Positions 7,685 to 17,796 of a stretch of DNA of 49,763 bases are shown here, piece by piece; the first letter of the stretch is position 1; every line of letters begins with the position of its first letter. The notes under the pieces are model-generated. The model saw only the letters and a program-made list of their open reading frames with translations, had not been told where the DNA came from and did no database searches. The stretch is from the NCBI GenBank assembly GCA_030372335.1, contig JAUDCW010000017.1; one strand, given 5' to 3'. The DNA comes from JALCOL01 sp022649665 (GTDB lineage: Bacteria; Bacillota; Bacilli; Lactobacillales; Enterococcaceae). The translations under genes were made by a program, and so were the position numbers.

Positions 7685-9250
7685 ATGAAAAATAATCGTT
7701 GGGTATACACACCAAAGGAGATCAGTGTTAAACGGGGAGTCGCTTATGGATTGACCGATTTGATGGGCGGCGGCTGGAACAACATTGTATCAGGAGTTAT
7801 ATTTGCTTATTTGACCTTATCAGTCGGATTGAATCCAGCAATGGCTGGTGCGATCACAGGGGTCGCGCGGATCTTTGATGCTATTTTCTCCTTGATTTTC
7901 GGGACGGTCACCGATGGTTTCTACAAAACGAAGTTGGGTAAAAATTATGGTCGCCGGCATTTTTGGATGTTGATTGGCCTGATTGGTTTTGCAGTTTCAT
8001 TCATGGCATTTTGGGTGCCGGCAACTGCTATTTTTGGGCCTGGACATGATTTCATTTACTACCTAGTAGTTTATACACTGACTGAAATTTTTGTTGGGAT
8101 GATCTTGATTCCGTGGGAAACACTGCCAACTGAAATGACGAAAGACTATACGAAACGAACTATTTTGTCTGGTTCGCGAATGTTCATTTCAGCAACCGGG
8201 ACCTCGCTGGTCTTTTTCATCTTAGCAATCTTGCAATCACTGCCTAGTGCGGAAGCGAAGAAAAATGCTTATCTCTTCGCAGGGATCTTGTGGACAGTGC
8301 TGTTTGTGGCAGCGATCTTCATTTCTTATCGACTGACATGGGAACGTCCATTGACGAAAGAATTCATTGCAGAGTTAAATGCACGTCCGAAACTCACGGT
8401 CAGCCAGTATATTAAAGAGACACTGCATGATTACGGCCAGACCTTCCGCAACTCAGCATTTCGAAAACATTTGACGATTTATATTTTTTCTTTTACCGGA
8501 AAAGACTTTTATGCTACCTTGTTACCGACATTTATCATTGTATGTTTAGGGATGGCACCCAACACGCCATGGGTTTTGAACGCACTGGCTGTGTTTGGGA
8601 TTCTTTCGACCTTGCTTGCCGCGAAATTAATGATTTCCCATGGGCCACGTCTTTTATATAGCCTCTCATATACCGGGATCCTTCTGGCGATGCTTTCATA
8701 TGGGCTGATTTACTTCTTACATGTTAAAAACCCGATGACGGTTTTAGTGATCACGACGATCGTTTATCAAATGTCTCGGGGGATTTTGGAATTCACTCCT
8801 TGGAATGTATTTCCGTTTATTCCAGATGTGGATCACATCATGACCCGCGACGATAAAGCTGGGACTTATGCAGCCGTGATGACATTCTTCCGCAAATCGA
8901 CCGGGGCCTTGGCTACTTGGCTTGCTGGGGTCGTGTTGGAAGCGTTAGGGTATGTTTCAACTGTTGCTAAACAGCAACCAGGAGTTACTGATAAGGTGGC
9001 GCTGCTCTTTATGATTGCACCAATGATTCTTGTCGCAGTCGCACTAGTCGTTTCATGGGGTTTCAAGCTGGACCGGCAGACACACAAAATTTTACAAAAT
9101 GAAATCAAGCGTTTAGAAGATGGCGGAGACAAAAAGGATGTTGCACCAGAAGCTTTGGAAGTTGCGGAAGAGCTGACAGGGCATCCTTATGAAGAACTCT
9201 GGCCAGTGCAAACTTATGAAGAATCACACGCGAGAGCGAAAATAATTTAA
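7685..9250 (+). CDS. GPH-family (MFS) sugar:cation symporter, probably for uronides
   Basis: The 521-residue protein starts at the ATG at 7685 behind AAAGGACAGG; the upstream in-frame TTG at 7646 is rejected. It has about 12 hydrophobic segments. The N-terminal signature includes GLTDLMGGGWNN and GVARIFDAIFSLIFGTVTDG, with RRHFW after the second segment, as in glycoside-pentoside-hexuronide:cation symporters. The cytoplasmic tail is charged. Family members import glucuronides, galacturonides, melibiose or xylosides with Na+ or H+. The glucuronate isomerase two genes downstream suggests a uronate or uronide substrate, but that is inferred from context. No glucuronidase gene is seen in the window. 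Confidence 0.85.
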   Translation: MKNNRWVYTPKEISVKRGVAYGLTDLMGGGWNNIVSGVIFAYLTLSVGLNPAMAGAITGVARIFDAIFSLIFGTVTDGFYKTKLGKNYGRRHFWMLIGLIGFAVSFMAFWVPATAIFGPGHDFIYYLVVYTLTEIFVGMILIPWETLPTEMTKDYTKRTILSGSRMFISATGTSLVFFILAILQSLPSAEAKKNAYLFAGILWTVLFVAAIFISYRLTWERPLTKEFIAELNARPKLTVSQYIKETLHDYGQTFRNSAFRKHLTIYIFSFTGKDFYATLLPTFIIVCLGMAPNTPWVLNALAVFGILSTLLAAKLMISHGPRLLYSLSYTGILLAMLSYGLIYFLHVKNPMTVLVITTIVYQMSRGILEFTPWNVFPFIPDVDHIMTRDDKAGTYAAVMTFFRKSTGALATWLAGVVLEALGYVSTVAKQQPGVTDKVALLFMIAPMILVAVALVVSWGFKLDRQTHKILQNEIKRLEDGGDKKDVAPEALEVAEELTGHPYEELWPVQTYEESHARAKII

Positions 9251-9282
9251 ACCTATAATAACTAGGAAGGGGAAACGAAACG

Positions 9283-9651
9283 ATGTCTGATTCGATGATT
9301 GTTTATAACAAACCAACACAGGAGATATCGACGCTTCCGGCAAGTGATGAAGCTTTAGCAAGCGCTGACTTGACGGAAATGGGCTTGCCTAATGAGGTCA
9401 ACTTGAGCAAATTCGCCAACAAAGAGACATTTGCGCTAGTCTTTGACGGTTCAAGATGGATCAGCCAAACATATATGGAATGGGAAGACTTGCGGATCAA
9501 CGAAGCGTTGCAAGCAGTCAAAGCCAATTATTCTGAAGCAACACAAGGTATCCTCACGCGTTTTGTAGCTAGCATGGGCATCAAGTATCAAGGGAAAAAA
9601 TCTTGGGTAGCATTATTGAATGAACTGGGGAAAGAAATCGAGGGGCGATAA
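9283..9651 (+). CDS. unrecognised 122-residue protein in the uronate operon
   Basis: The gene has AGGAAGGGG upstream of the ATG at 9283 and ends 3 bases before the uxaC start, so translation of the two is likely coupled. The protein is soluble and acidic, without signal peptide or Cys. Its first ~50 residues look extended and polar. The C-terminal ~65 residues are predicted helical and contain ETFALVFDGSRWISQTYMEW and LTRFVASMGIKYQGKKSWVALLNEL. I do not recognise the family; it is not a GntR or AraC regulator, nor a kinase or aldolase of the pathway. Position between transporter and isomerase suggests an accessory role in uronate use or its control, but this is inference only. Confidence 0.6.
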   Translation: MSDSMIVYNKPTQEISTLPASDEALASADLTEMGLPNEVNLSKFANKETFALVFDGSRWISQTYMEWEDLRINEALQAVKANYSEATQGILTRFVASMGIKYQGKKSWVALLNELGKEIEGR

Positions 9652-9654
9652 ATA

Positions 9655-11070
9655 ATGGCATTCTTAAATGATGATTTTCTATTGACGACAGATGTTGCGA
9701 AGAAACTATTCCATGAATTTGCTGAGGATCAACCGATCATTGATTATCATTGCCATCTCGAACCCAAAGAGATCTATGAAAACAAAAACTACGAAAATAT
9801 TTCGCAAATTTGGATCAATGAAGGGCTTTATGGTGATCATTATAAATGGCGTCTTGAACGTGACCACGGCGTGCCGGAATCATTGATTACCGGAGACGGC
9901 GATGACTATGAAAAATTTGTTGCTTGGGCTCAGACGCTTAATAATGCTTTAGGATCGCCACTATATGAATGGTCGCATTTGGAATTGCGCCGTTTCTTCG
10001 GAATCACGAAGCGTTTGGACGCTTCTACAGCCAAAGAAATTTGGGACAAGGCGAATCGGCAGCTTGCAACAAAATCTTTCACACCGCGCGCGTTGATCGC
10101 TAAATCAAATGTGCAAGTAGTAGTAACGACCGACCCTCCAGAATCAGATCTGAAATATCATGCCCTACTTGCAAAAGAGAACCTTGCCTTTCAAGTACTG
10201 CCGGGGATGCGTCCTGATGATGCTTTTGATATCGTCAGCGAAGACTACGCGGAATATCTGAAACGATTGGGAGCAGCAGCAGATATCAAGATCGACAGCT
10301 TCAAATCTCTTTGTGATGCACTAGCCCAACGCGCACAATTCTTCACAGATCATGGCGGCAAAATCGCTGACTTGGGCTTGAATTCTTACTATTATGCGAA
10401 AGCCGCAGAAGATGAACTGGAAAGAATCTTCAAAAAGGGCGCAGGTAACGAAACTTTGGAAGACATGGAAGTCAGTAAATTTACCACCGCTTTGGTTGAA
10501 ATGATGATGCGGCTATCTCAAAAGCATGATTGGGTTTTGCAATTCCACGTGAACGTCGCTCGTTCGCAAAATAAACCAATGTTTGATAAGATCGGTCCGA
10601 ATACCGGTTTTGATTCAGTCGGGACTCAAGCTGACCTTACTGAGCAGGTTCGTCAGCTGTTCTATGATGCGCAGATCAAAGGTATCTTGCCAAAAACCAT
10701 TCTCTATTCATTGAACCCTAACGACTGGATGGCTGTCGCGACGATGTTGGGCAATTTCCAAGAAGGATCCGTTCAGAAAATGCATCTCGGCGCTGCTTGG
10801 TGGTTCAATGATACACGTGACGGCATGGAGCAGCAGATGAAGCTTTATGCCAATGTCGGGATGTTCCCGAATTTCTTGGGGATGCTGACTGACAGCCGTT
10901 CCTTTCTTTCATATCCGCGGCATGAGTATTTCCGGCGCATCTTGTGTGATGTGATCGGCCAGTGGGTGAGCCGCGGACAAGCGCCTGAGGATTTCGAGTA
11001 TCTAGGCGACATCGTTAAACGAATCAGTTACGGAAATGCACGCGATTACTTTGGCTTCTTCGACAACTAG
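9655..11070 (+). CDS. uxaC: glucuronate (uronate) isomerase
   Basis: The 471-residue length and sequence fit UxaC, which converts D-glucuronate to D-fructuronate and D-galacturonate to D-tagaturonate in the cytoplasm. The amidohydrolase-fold metal motif is near the N-terminus as IIDYHCHLEPKEI (His-32, His-34). Other family landmarks are VVTTDPPESDL, LQFHVNVARSQN, and the C-terminal GMLTDSRSFLSYPRHEYFRR. It is the last gene of the symporter operon. The other steps of the Ashwell pathway (uxuB/uxaB, uxuA/uxaA, kdgK, kdgA) are not in this window, so they must lie elsewhere or the operon is only an entry module. Confidence 0.95.
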   Translation: MAFLNDDFLLTTDVAKKLFHEFAEDQPIIDYHCHLEPKEIYENKNYENISQIWINEGLYGDHYKWRLERDHGVPESLITGDGDDYEKFVAWAQTLNNALGSPLYEWSHLELRRFFGITKRLDASTAKEIWDKANRQLATKSFTPRALIAKSNVQVVVTTDPPESDLKYHALLAKENLAFQVLPGMRPDDAFDIVSEDYAEYLKRLGAAADIKIDSFKSLCDALAQRAQFFTDHGGKIADLGLNSYYYAKAAEDELERIFKKGAGNETLEDMEVSKFTTALVEMMMRLSQKHDWVLQFHVNVARSQNKPMFDKIGPNTGFDSVGTQADLTEQVRQLFYDAQIKGILPKTILYSLNPNDWMAVATMLGNFQEGSVQKMHLGAAWWFNDTRDGMEQQMKLYANVGMFPNFLGMLTDSRSFLSYPRHEYFRRILCDVIGQWVSRGQAPEDFEYLGDIVKRISYGNARDYFGFFDN

Positions 11071-11110
11071 GCAGCATGAAGGGCAAACGGATCATGCGAT
11101 AAGAAGCGAC

Positions 11111-11158
11111 AAGCACTTGCCAACATGGTGAAAGTCATGTTTGGCAAGTGCTTTTTAT
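11111..11158 (+). terminator. intrinsic terminator of the uronate operon
   Basis: AAGCACTTGCCAACATG pairs with CATGTTTGGCAAGTGCTT and is followed by TTTTATG. Confidence 0.88.
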
Positions 11159-11173
11159 GTTTCTATAATATTT

Positions 11174-11218
11174 AGTGTTGGCGGAAAATCCTTCGTTTTT
11201 TTCCAGCACTCTTTTTTC
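11174..11218 (+). terminator. second terminator-like hairpin
   Basis: AGTGTTGG and CCAGCACT (with one G-U pair) extend inward through GGAAAA/TTTTTTCC and are followed by CTTTTTTCC. It stands 16 bases after the first terminator. The following 11219-11410 holds no gene I can support. Confidence 0.5.
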
Positions 11219-11418
11219 CTTTTGAGGATAGAAATAGAGATATCCAAACTGATAAAATGTAGTCGAGCAAAACCAACAGTCATCGGGAGAGGATTAATCA
11301 AAACGATAGTACAGTAATTTGAATATGTCCTTGTTTAATCTGCAAAGTAACGGATTCACGATGAGTATTAAATTTTGCCTTTCATGGAACAAAAGCAAAT
11401 TATACCTTTAAGTAAGCA

Positions 11419-11449
11419 AAAAGCCCTCAAAATACAATTCAAGGGCTTT
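11419..11449 (-). terminator. intrinsic terminator of coaA-guaA
   Basis: On the minus strand AAAGCCCTTGAA pairs with TTTGAGGGCTTTTTG around a short loop, 15 bases after the guaA stop. Confidence 0.8.
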
Positions 11450-11463
11450 GCAGCGAATAATTT

Positions 11464-13023
<1,560 letters not shown>

Positions 13024-13063
13024 CCTTTGATTAGTTTATTTTGACTCTTGACGAACAAGAGAA

Positions 13064-13987
13064 TCAATACTTTCTTAAATAGATCTTGTCGATATGATGA
13101 TGGTCGGTTTTGTGCATGACGACGTCGGCCCGCGAGCGCGTCGGTAAAATATACTCGTTCAAGTTTTTCAAATTGATATTTTCCCAGACATTTTCGGCGA
13201 GGGCCTTTGCTTTTTCGAGCGGCCAGTTCGCAAATTGATAATAGTAATTGTCCGGTTTGGTGCGCGCGATCTCGAGCAGCGCCATAAAGCGGTCCAAATA
13301 CCATTTTTTGTTCAATTCGGGATCAGCGTCGATATAGATCGTAAAATCGAAAAAGTCGCTGACGTAAATGCGCTGGTTTGCCGGCAGCTGGAGCGTGTTG
13401 ATCCCTTCAACGATCAAGATGTCGGGCTGACGGATCACTTCATATTCGCCCTCGACGATATCATAGACGCTGTGAGAGTACAGCGGGACTTTCAAATCTT
13501 CGTGATTATTTTTGACATTATTCAAAAAATTGATAAGCTTTTCCATATCATAACTTTCCGGGAATCCTTTATGATTCAAAATGCCTTTTTTCTCCAGCAC
13601 TTTATTTGGATACAGGAAGCCGTCAGTCGTGATCAGCTCAACATTGCGCCGCTTGAAAGTCCGCTGCAGCATGATCTGAAGCAAGCGGGCGGTCGTACTT
13701 TTGCCGACTGCGACACTTCCGGCGATCCCGATGATAAATGGCGGCATCGGAAGATAGCTGTGGAGAAAGAGGCCCTTGCTGAGCTGGAGAGATTCGAATT
13801 CTTTCATGTAGATATGTGCCAAGTGCGTCAATGGTATGTATATGTTCTGAACATCTTTCATCGAGATTTTATCGTTGAAACTTTTGATGCGATTCAATTC
13901 GTTTTCTGACAGCGGCGGAACGCCATCGCGATAAAAATCCTGCCACTCTTTGCGGTCGATCGCGTAATAATTCATTTTTTCGTCCAT
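13064..13987 (-). CDS. coaA: pantothenate kinase (type I)
   Basis: The 307-residue protein fits prokaryotic type I pantothenate kinase, which phosphorylates pantothenate in the first step of coenzyme A synthesis. The P-loop is GSVAVGKST at 90-98. Other family segments are LITTDGFLYPNKVLEKKG, GFPESYDMEKL, DILIVEGINTLQ and TKPDNYYYQFANW, and the protein ends in HIDKIYLRKY. The start is supported by AGGAGAA a few bases before the ATG. It is the first gene of a two-gene unit with guaA and is divergent from the SGNH hydrolase. Confidence 0.96.
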   Translation of the reverse strand: MDEKMNYYAIDRKEWQDFYRDGVPPLSENELNRIKSFNDKISMKDVQNIYIPLTHLAHIYMKEFESLQLSKGLFLHSYLPMPPFIIGIAGSVAVGKSTTARLLQIMLQRTFKRRNVELITTDGFLYPNKVLEKKGILNHKGFPESYDMEKLINFLNNVKNNHEDLKVPLYSHSVYDIVEGEYEVIRQPDILIVEGINTLQLPANQRIYVSDFFDFTIYIDADPELNKKWYLDRFMALLEIARTKPDNYYYQFANWPLEKAKALAENVWENINLKNLNEYILPTRSRADVVMHKTDHHHIDKIYLRKY

Positions 13988-14007
13988 AAAATTCTCCTAA
14001 CAGCTGA

Positions 14008-14054
14008 ACTTCGCGAAGTGCAAGTGAAAATTGCACAATACTGAGAACATTTTA
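14008..14054 (-). promoter_or_regulatory. coaA promoter -10 and structured leader
   Basis: On the minus strand an extended -10, TGCTAAAAT, lies at 14049-14057 without a clear -35. Between it and the ribosome binding site are GTGCAA/TTGCAC arms with a 7-base loop (14018-14036) and a perfect 12-bp palindrome ACTTCGCGAAGT (14008-14019). These could be operators or RNA hairpins. Confidence 0.4.
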
Positions 14055-14174
14055 GCATAGTTTTCGGAAAAAGTCGGCAATAGATTGCTAGTCTTTTTCC
14101 CTTGATATTTTTACCAAAAACACAGCGTTTTTTTAACTGATAAAATGATAAGATAAATCACGGAGGGAACGGAA

Positions 14175-14747
14175 ATGCGTGAACTGAAAATTTTGTTGTT
14201 CGGCGATAGTATTACCGCCGGCTATATGGACGGCGAGACAACTATGCTTTATAATAATGCATTATCAGATTTCCTTTTGAAGTGCGGGATCAAAGCGGCA
14301 TGCTATAATGCCGGCGTACCGGGCGAGACGAGTGCTGATGGTTTGCACCGCGCCAAGCGGGTAGCGGGCTATTCGTATGATATCGTGCTGGTGATGTTCG
14401 GCGTGAATGATGCGGCGGATCACCGCTATATCGAGCGCATGCATTATCTGGAAAATCTTAAAAAAATCATTTCTTATTTTCAAAAAGAAAAATTGATCCT
14501 TGTCTCACCCAGCTGGGTCGATGAGACGCTTCATCCCGAGCGGCCGGATAAACGGCTGCGCGCCTACGTTGCAGCTGCACGAAAGGCGGCGGAAATGAGC
14601 GGGGTTGCATTTGTCGATCTCTACCAAGCGATGCAGCCAGCTCCTAAGCAATATTTGCAGCCAGACGGCATGCATTTCGCATCAGCCGGCTATCTGCTTT
14701 TGGCAAAGATCATCGGTAAAAAAATCATAGAAATGGCGGGAAGATAA
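14175..14747 (+). CDS. SGNH/GDSL-family esterase or lipase, cytoplasmic
   Basis: The 190-residue protein has the four SGNH blocks. Block I is FGDSIT with nucleophile Ser-12, block II has Gly-47 in NAGVPGETS, block III is GVND with Asn-78, and block V is DGMHF with Asp-164 and His-167. There is no signal peptide, so it acts in the cytoplasm on an unknown ester, perhaps an acyl or acetyl group. A good ribosome binding site (GGAGGG) precedes the ATG. Its stop abuts the start of the methyltransferase gene, giving a translationally coupled pair, although no functional link is obvious. Confidence 0.85.
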   Translation: MRELKILLFGDSITAGYMDGETTMLYNNALSDFLLKCGIKAACYNAGVPGETSADGLHRAKRVAGYSYDIVLVMFGVNDAADHRYIERMHYLENLKKIISYFQKEKLILVSPSWVDETLHPERPDKRLRAYVAAARKAAEMSGVAFVDLYQAMQPAPKQYLQPDGMHFASAGYLLLAKIIGKKIIEMAGR

Positions 14748-15350
14748 ATGCAAGATCATTATTATTCGCGAACGCCGGACGCTGCTCACGATTACCATGA
14801 ATGGACGTTTGCACTTTTTGATCGGCCGCTTTCTTTTTTGACCGATGCAGGTGTATTCTCTAAAGAGAGAGTCGACTTCGGCAGTGTAACGCTGCTAAAA
14901 GCTTTTACTAGCGAGAAGCTGCCGGAAGGTGTGATCCTCGATGTCGGCTGCGGATACGGGCCGATCGGTCTGTTTTTAGCAGTCAAAACGGGGCGGCCGC
15001 TTGAAATGATCGATATCAATGAGCGGGCAGTCGAATTGGCGCAGAAGAATGCGCGGAAAAATAATCTCGAAAATGTCGATATCCATACCAGCGACTTGTT
15101 TACTGATCTCCATCATGAAAAATATGCTGCGATCGTCAGCAATCCGCCGATCCGTGCCGGAAAAAAAGTCGTCCACGCGATATTGGAAAAGGCAGTTGAG
15201 CATCTTCTGCCGGGCGGGACACTTACGATCGTGATCCAGAAAAAGCAGGGCGCCCCGAGTGCAAAAAAGAAAATGGAAGAAGTCTTTGGCAATGCTGCTG
15301 TCTTGAAAAAAGACAAAGGTTATTATGTTTTGCAAAGCATCAAAAAATAG
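14748..15350 (+). CDS. RsmC-like class I SAM-dependent methyltransferase
   Basis: The 200-residue protein starts at the base after the stop of the SGNH gene. It has SAM-binding motif I VILDVGCGYGPIG (about 63-74), an acidic IDIN at the end of strand 2 and the NPPI motif at 132-135. NPP-I/Y is typical of enzymes methylating an exocyclic amino group of a base. The opening YYSRTPDAAHDY and the gene's size match the single-domain RsmC/YbxB group, related to enzymes making m2G1207 in 16S rRNA. That target is inferred from the family. No terminator separates it from the downstream LacI-type gene, 17 bases on. Confidence 0.85.
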   Translation: MQDHYYSRTPDAAHDYHEWTFALFDRPLSFLTDAGVFSKERVDFGSVTLLKAFTSEKLPEGVILDVGCGYGPIGLFLAVKTGRPLEMIDINERAVELAQKNARKNNLENVDIHTSDLFTDLHHEKYAAIVSNPPIRAGKKVVHAILEKAVEHLLPGGTLTIVIQKKQGAPSAKKKMEEVFGNAAVLKKDKGYYVLQSIKK

Positions 15351-15367
15351 AAAGGAGGATAAAACAA

Positions 15368-16411
15368 ATGAAAATGACGATCAAAGAAATCGCTGATTTG
15401 GCCGGAGTATCGATCACGACCGTATCCCAAATTTTGAACAATAAAGGCGGCCGCTTCAGTGCAACTACACGGAAACGCGTCTTGGATGTTGTGGAGAAAT
15501 ATCACTACAAGGCCGATTTCTTTGCTTCGAGCATGATCACGCGGCATTCGAAAACGATCGGCATGATCGTTCCGGATGTGACTGATTTTTTCTTTTCGAA
15601 GATCATCGAAGGGGTCGAAGCATTTTTGAATGCATCGGGCTATATGATCGTTTTGTGCAACAGCCAGTCGAATCCGGAAAAAGAGGAGCGCTATTTGGAA
15701 GACTTGCTGCACCGTTCAGTTGACGGGATCATTTTAGCAACACCGAATCTGCAGTCGGATAAATTTGATTTTCAAGGCAATACAGTTGAAGGGGTGCCGT
15801 TTTTACTGATCGACCGCGGACATAATCGGCGCAAAGGCGGGAAGCTTTTGGTCGAAGAGTTTCAAGGCGTATATACAGCGCTTGACTACTTGGTAGAGCA
15901 TGGACACCGACATATCGGTTTTTTACGTGAAAAAGAAGGGTATTATACACTTTGCGACCGCTTTGCAGCGTATCAGGAGATCGTAGAGCATTATCAGCTG
16001 CCGTTCAAAGAAAGCTATGTCGCGCAAGGCCCGCTCAATATCGACGGCGGGTATGAAGCAGCTCGCGAAGTGCTGAAAAATCCTGAGATCACGGCGATTT
16101 TTTGTGGAAATGATGAAATGGCGATCGGCTGCTATCATGCGATCGATGAAGCCCACAAAAAGATCCCGGACGATATTTCAGTGATCGGCTTTGACGGCCT
16201 GGAAATCAGCCGATATGTCGTACCGACCCTTTCGACGATCACTCAGCCCGCTTTTGAAATCGGATACACGGCAGCGAAATTTTTGCTGCGGTCGATCGAA
16301 ACCGCAGGCGGATTGGTTCCCAACAAGGTTTTTGCGACAAAATTCGTGCGAAGAAATTCCATCAAGAGCTTGACAGCGTCAAAAACAGGTGATACGATTT
16401 TATTCAAATAG
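15368..16411 (+). CDS. LacI-family transcriptional regulator, probable repressor of the nucleoside operon
   Basis: The 347-residue protein has the LacI helix-turn-helix and hinge at the N-terminus (TIKEIADLAGVSITTVSQILN) and a RbsR/PurR-like periplasmic-binding-protein effector domain (IGMIVPDVTDFFFSKIIEGVE at about 59-79; FCGNDEMAIGCYHAIDE; IGFDGLEISRYVVPTLSTI). A strong AAAGGAGG precedes the ATG at 15368. It is immediately upstream of a complete nucleoside catabolic cluster, and LacI-type operators lie in the gap, so a ribose, deoxyribose or nucleoside-derived effector is likely. In many Firmicutes the deo genes are instead controlled by DeoR-type proteins, so this assignment rests on context. 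Confidence 0.82.
   Translation: MKMTIKEIADLAGVSITTVSQILNNKGGRFSATTRKRVLDVVEKYHYKADFFASSMITRHSKTIGMIVPDVTDFFFSKIIEGVEAFLNASGYMIVLCNSQSNPEKEERYLEDLLHRSVDGIILATPNLQSDKFDFQGNTVEGVPFLLIDRGHNRRKGGKLLVEEFQGVYTALDYLVEHGHRHIGFLREKEGYYTLCDRFAAYQEIVEHYQLPFKESYVAQGPLNIDGGYEAAREVLKNPEITAIFCGNDEMAIGCYHAIDEAHKKIPDDISVIGFDGLEISRYVVPTLSTITQPAFEIGYTAAKFLLRSIETAGGLVPNKVFATKFVRRNSIKSLTASKTGDTILFK
16370..16398 (+). promoter_or_regulatory. promoter of the nucleoside operon inside the 3' end of the regulator gene
   Basis: TTGACA (16370-16375), 17 bases and TACGAT (16393-16398) lie in the last codons of the LacI-type gene. The predicted start at about 16405 is just before the two operators. Confidence 0.65.
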
Positions 16412-16422
16412 AAAGCGTTTTC
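16411..16422. promoter_or_regulatory. cre-like or LacI-type operator
   Basis: GAAAGCGTTTTC is the core of a catabolite responsive element; the outer consensus T and A are not kept. It lies a few bases after the predicted transcription start. Confidence 0.6.
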
Positions 16423-16430
16423 GTATTTTC

Positions 16431-16444
16431 GTAAAACGTTTTAC
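16431..16444. promoter_or_regulatory. perfect LacI-type operator palindrome
   Basis: GTAAAACGTTTTAC is a perfect 14-bp palindrome with the central CG typical of LacI-family operators. Its centre is 21 bp (two helical turns) from that of the neighbouring site. It is the best candidate target of the upstream regulator. Confidence 0.65.
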
Positions 16445-16468
16445 TCTTGTGGACAGGGAGTGGTAAAG

Positions 16469-17770
16469 ATGCGGATGGTCGATTTAATCGAGAAAAAAAG
16501 GGACGGCAGCGGTTTGGATGCTGCAGAAATCAAATTTATGATCGACGGCTATACTTCCGGTAAAATCCCGGATTATCAAATGAGCGCGATGCTGATGGCG
16601 ATTTTTTACGAGGACATGAGCGATCAGGAGATCACTGATTTGACACTGACGATGGCGCATTCGGGCGATGTAGTCGATTTGAGTGCGATCGCAGGGATCA
16701 AAGTCGACAAACATTCGACAGGTGGTGTCGGCGATACGACGACGTTGGTATTAGCACCGCTTGTTGCAAGTCTCGGCGTGCCGGTCGCAAAAATGAGCGG
16801 CCGCGGATTGGGACATACCGGCGGCACGATCGATAAATTGGAATCGATCCCTGGTTTTCAAGTCGAGATCGACAGTCAGGAATTTATCAAGTTAGTCAAC
16901 GAAACCAAAGTAGCAGTGACTGGACAGTCCGGCGATTTGGCGCCAGCAGATAAAAAGCTTTACGCGCTGCGGGACGTAACGGCGACAGTCGATTCGATCC
17001 CGCTGATCGCCAGCTCGATCATGAGCAAAAAGATCGCAGCCGGCGCGGATGCGATCGTACTGGATGTGACCGTCGGCGAAGGCGCCTTTATGAAAAACAT
17101 CGAAGATGCCCGCCGTTTGGCGCATACGATGGTGCGGATCGGCAACTTGGCTGGACGCAAGACGATGGCGATCATTTCCGACATGAATCAGCCGCTGGGA
17201 GACGCGATCGGCAATTCTCTTGAAATCGTTGAAGCGATCAATACACTGAAAGGTCATGGACCAGCTGACCTTTTGGAAATGACGTATGCACTTGGCAGCC
17301 AGATGGTGGTTTTAGCCGGAAAAGCAGCAACCTTGGCCGCGGCGCGCACGATGCTGGAAGACGCGATCGCGAGCGGCAAGGCATTCGAAAAATTCAAGGA
17401 AATGGTCAAAAATCAAGGCGGCGATGTCAGCTATATCGAACATCCTGAAAAATTATTGACTGCGAAATATACTTTCGAACTACCGGCGAAAGAGACCGGG
17501 ATCATCCATGAAATCGTAGCTGATGAAGTGGGGATCGCGGCGATGCTTCTCGGCGCTGGCCGGCGGACCAAGGAAGATCCGATCGACTATAGTGTCGGCT
17601 TAGTGCTCCATAAAAAAGTCGGCGATCCGGTCCAAGCGGGCGAATCGCTTTTGACGATCTATGCAAATACCGAAAACATTACAGAAGTCAAAGAAAAACT
17701 CTACCGGAACATTAAAATTGGCTCAGAAGGAATCGAACCGGCATTGATTCATGATATAATTACAGAGTAA
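16469..17770 (+). CDS. pdp: pyrimidine-nucleoside phosphorylase
   Basis: The ATG at 16469 is preferred to the GTG at 16460 because AGGGAG ends 8 bases upstream, and because family members start MRMVD. The 433-residue enzyme splits uridine, thymidine and deoxyuridine with phosphate into base and (deoxy)ribose-1-phosphate. The phosphate-binding loop is KHSTGGVGDTTTLVLAPLVA and the substrate loop is MSGRGLGHTGGTIDKLESI. The C-terminal alpha/beta domain contains GIAAMLLGAGRRTKEDPIDY. It is the first structural gene of the operon and is followed 26 bases later by deoC. Confidence 0.95.
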   Translation: MRMVDLIEKKRDGSGLDAAEIKFMIDGYTSGKIPDYQMSAMLMAIFYEDMSDQEITDLTLTMAHSGDVVDLSAIAGIKVDKHSTGGVGDTTTLVLAPLVASLGVPVAKMSGRGLGHTGGTIDKLESIPGFQVEIDSQEFIKLVNETKVAVTGQSGDLAPADKKLYALRDVTATVDSIPLIASSIMSKKIAAGADAIVLDVTVGEGAFMKNIEDARRLAHTMVRIGNLAGRKTMAIISDMNQPLGDAIGNSLEIVEAINTLKGHGPADLLEMTYALGSQMVVLAGKAATLAAARTMLEDAIASGKAFEKFKEMVKNQGGDVSYIEHPEKLLTAKYTFELPAKETGIIHEIVADEVGIAAMLLGAGRRTKEDPIDYSVGLVLHKKVGDPVQAGESLLTIYANTENITEVKEKLYRNIKIGSEGIEPALIHDIITE

Positions 17771-17796
17771 TGAGGAGAAAAGGGGAGATCTAACAT

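Noticed and set aside
13235..13909. 224-residue open frame opposite coaA
   Set aside because: Shadow of coaA, whose kinase motifs are intact on the minus strand.
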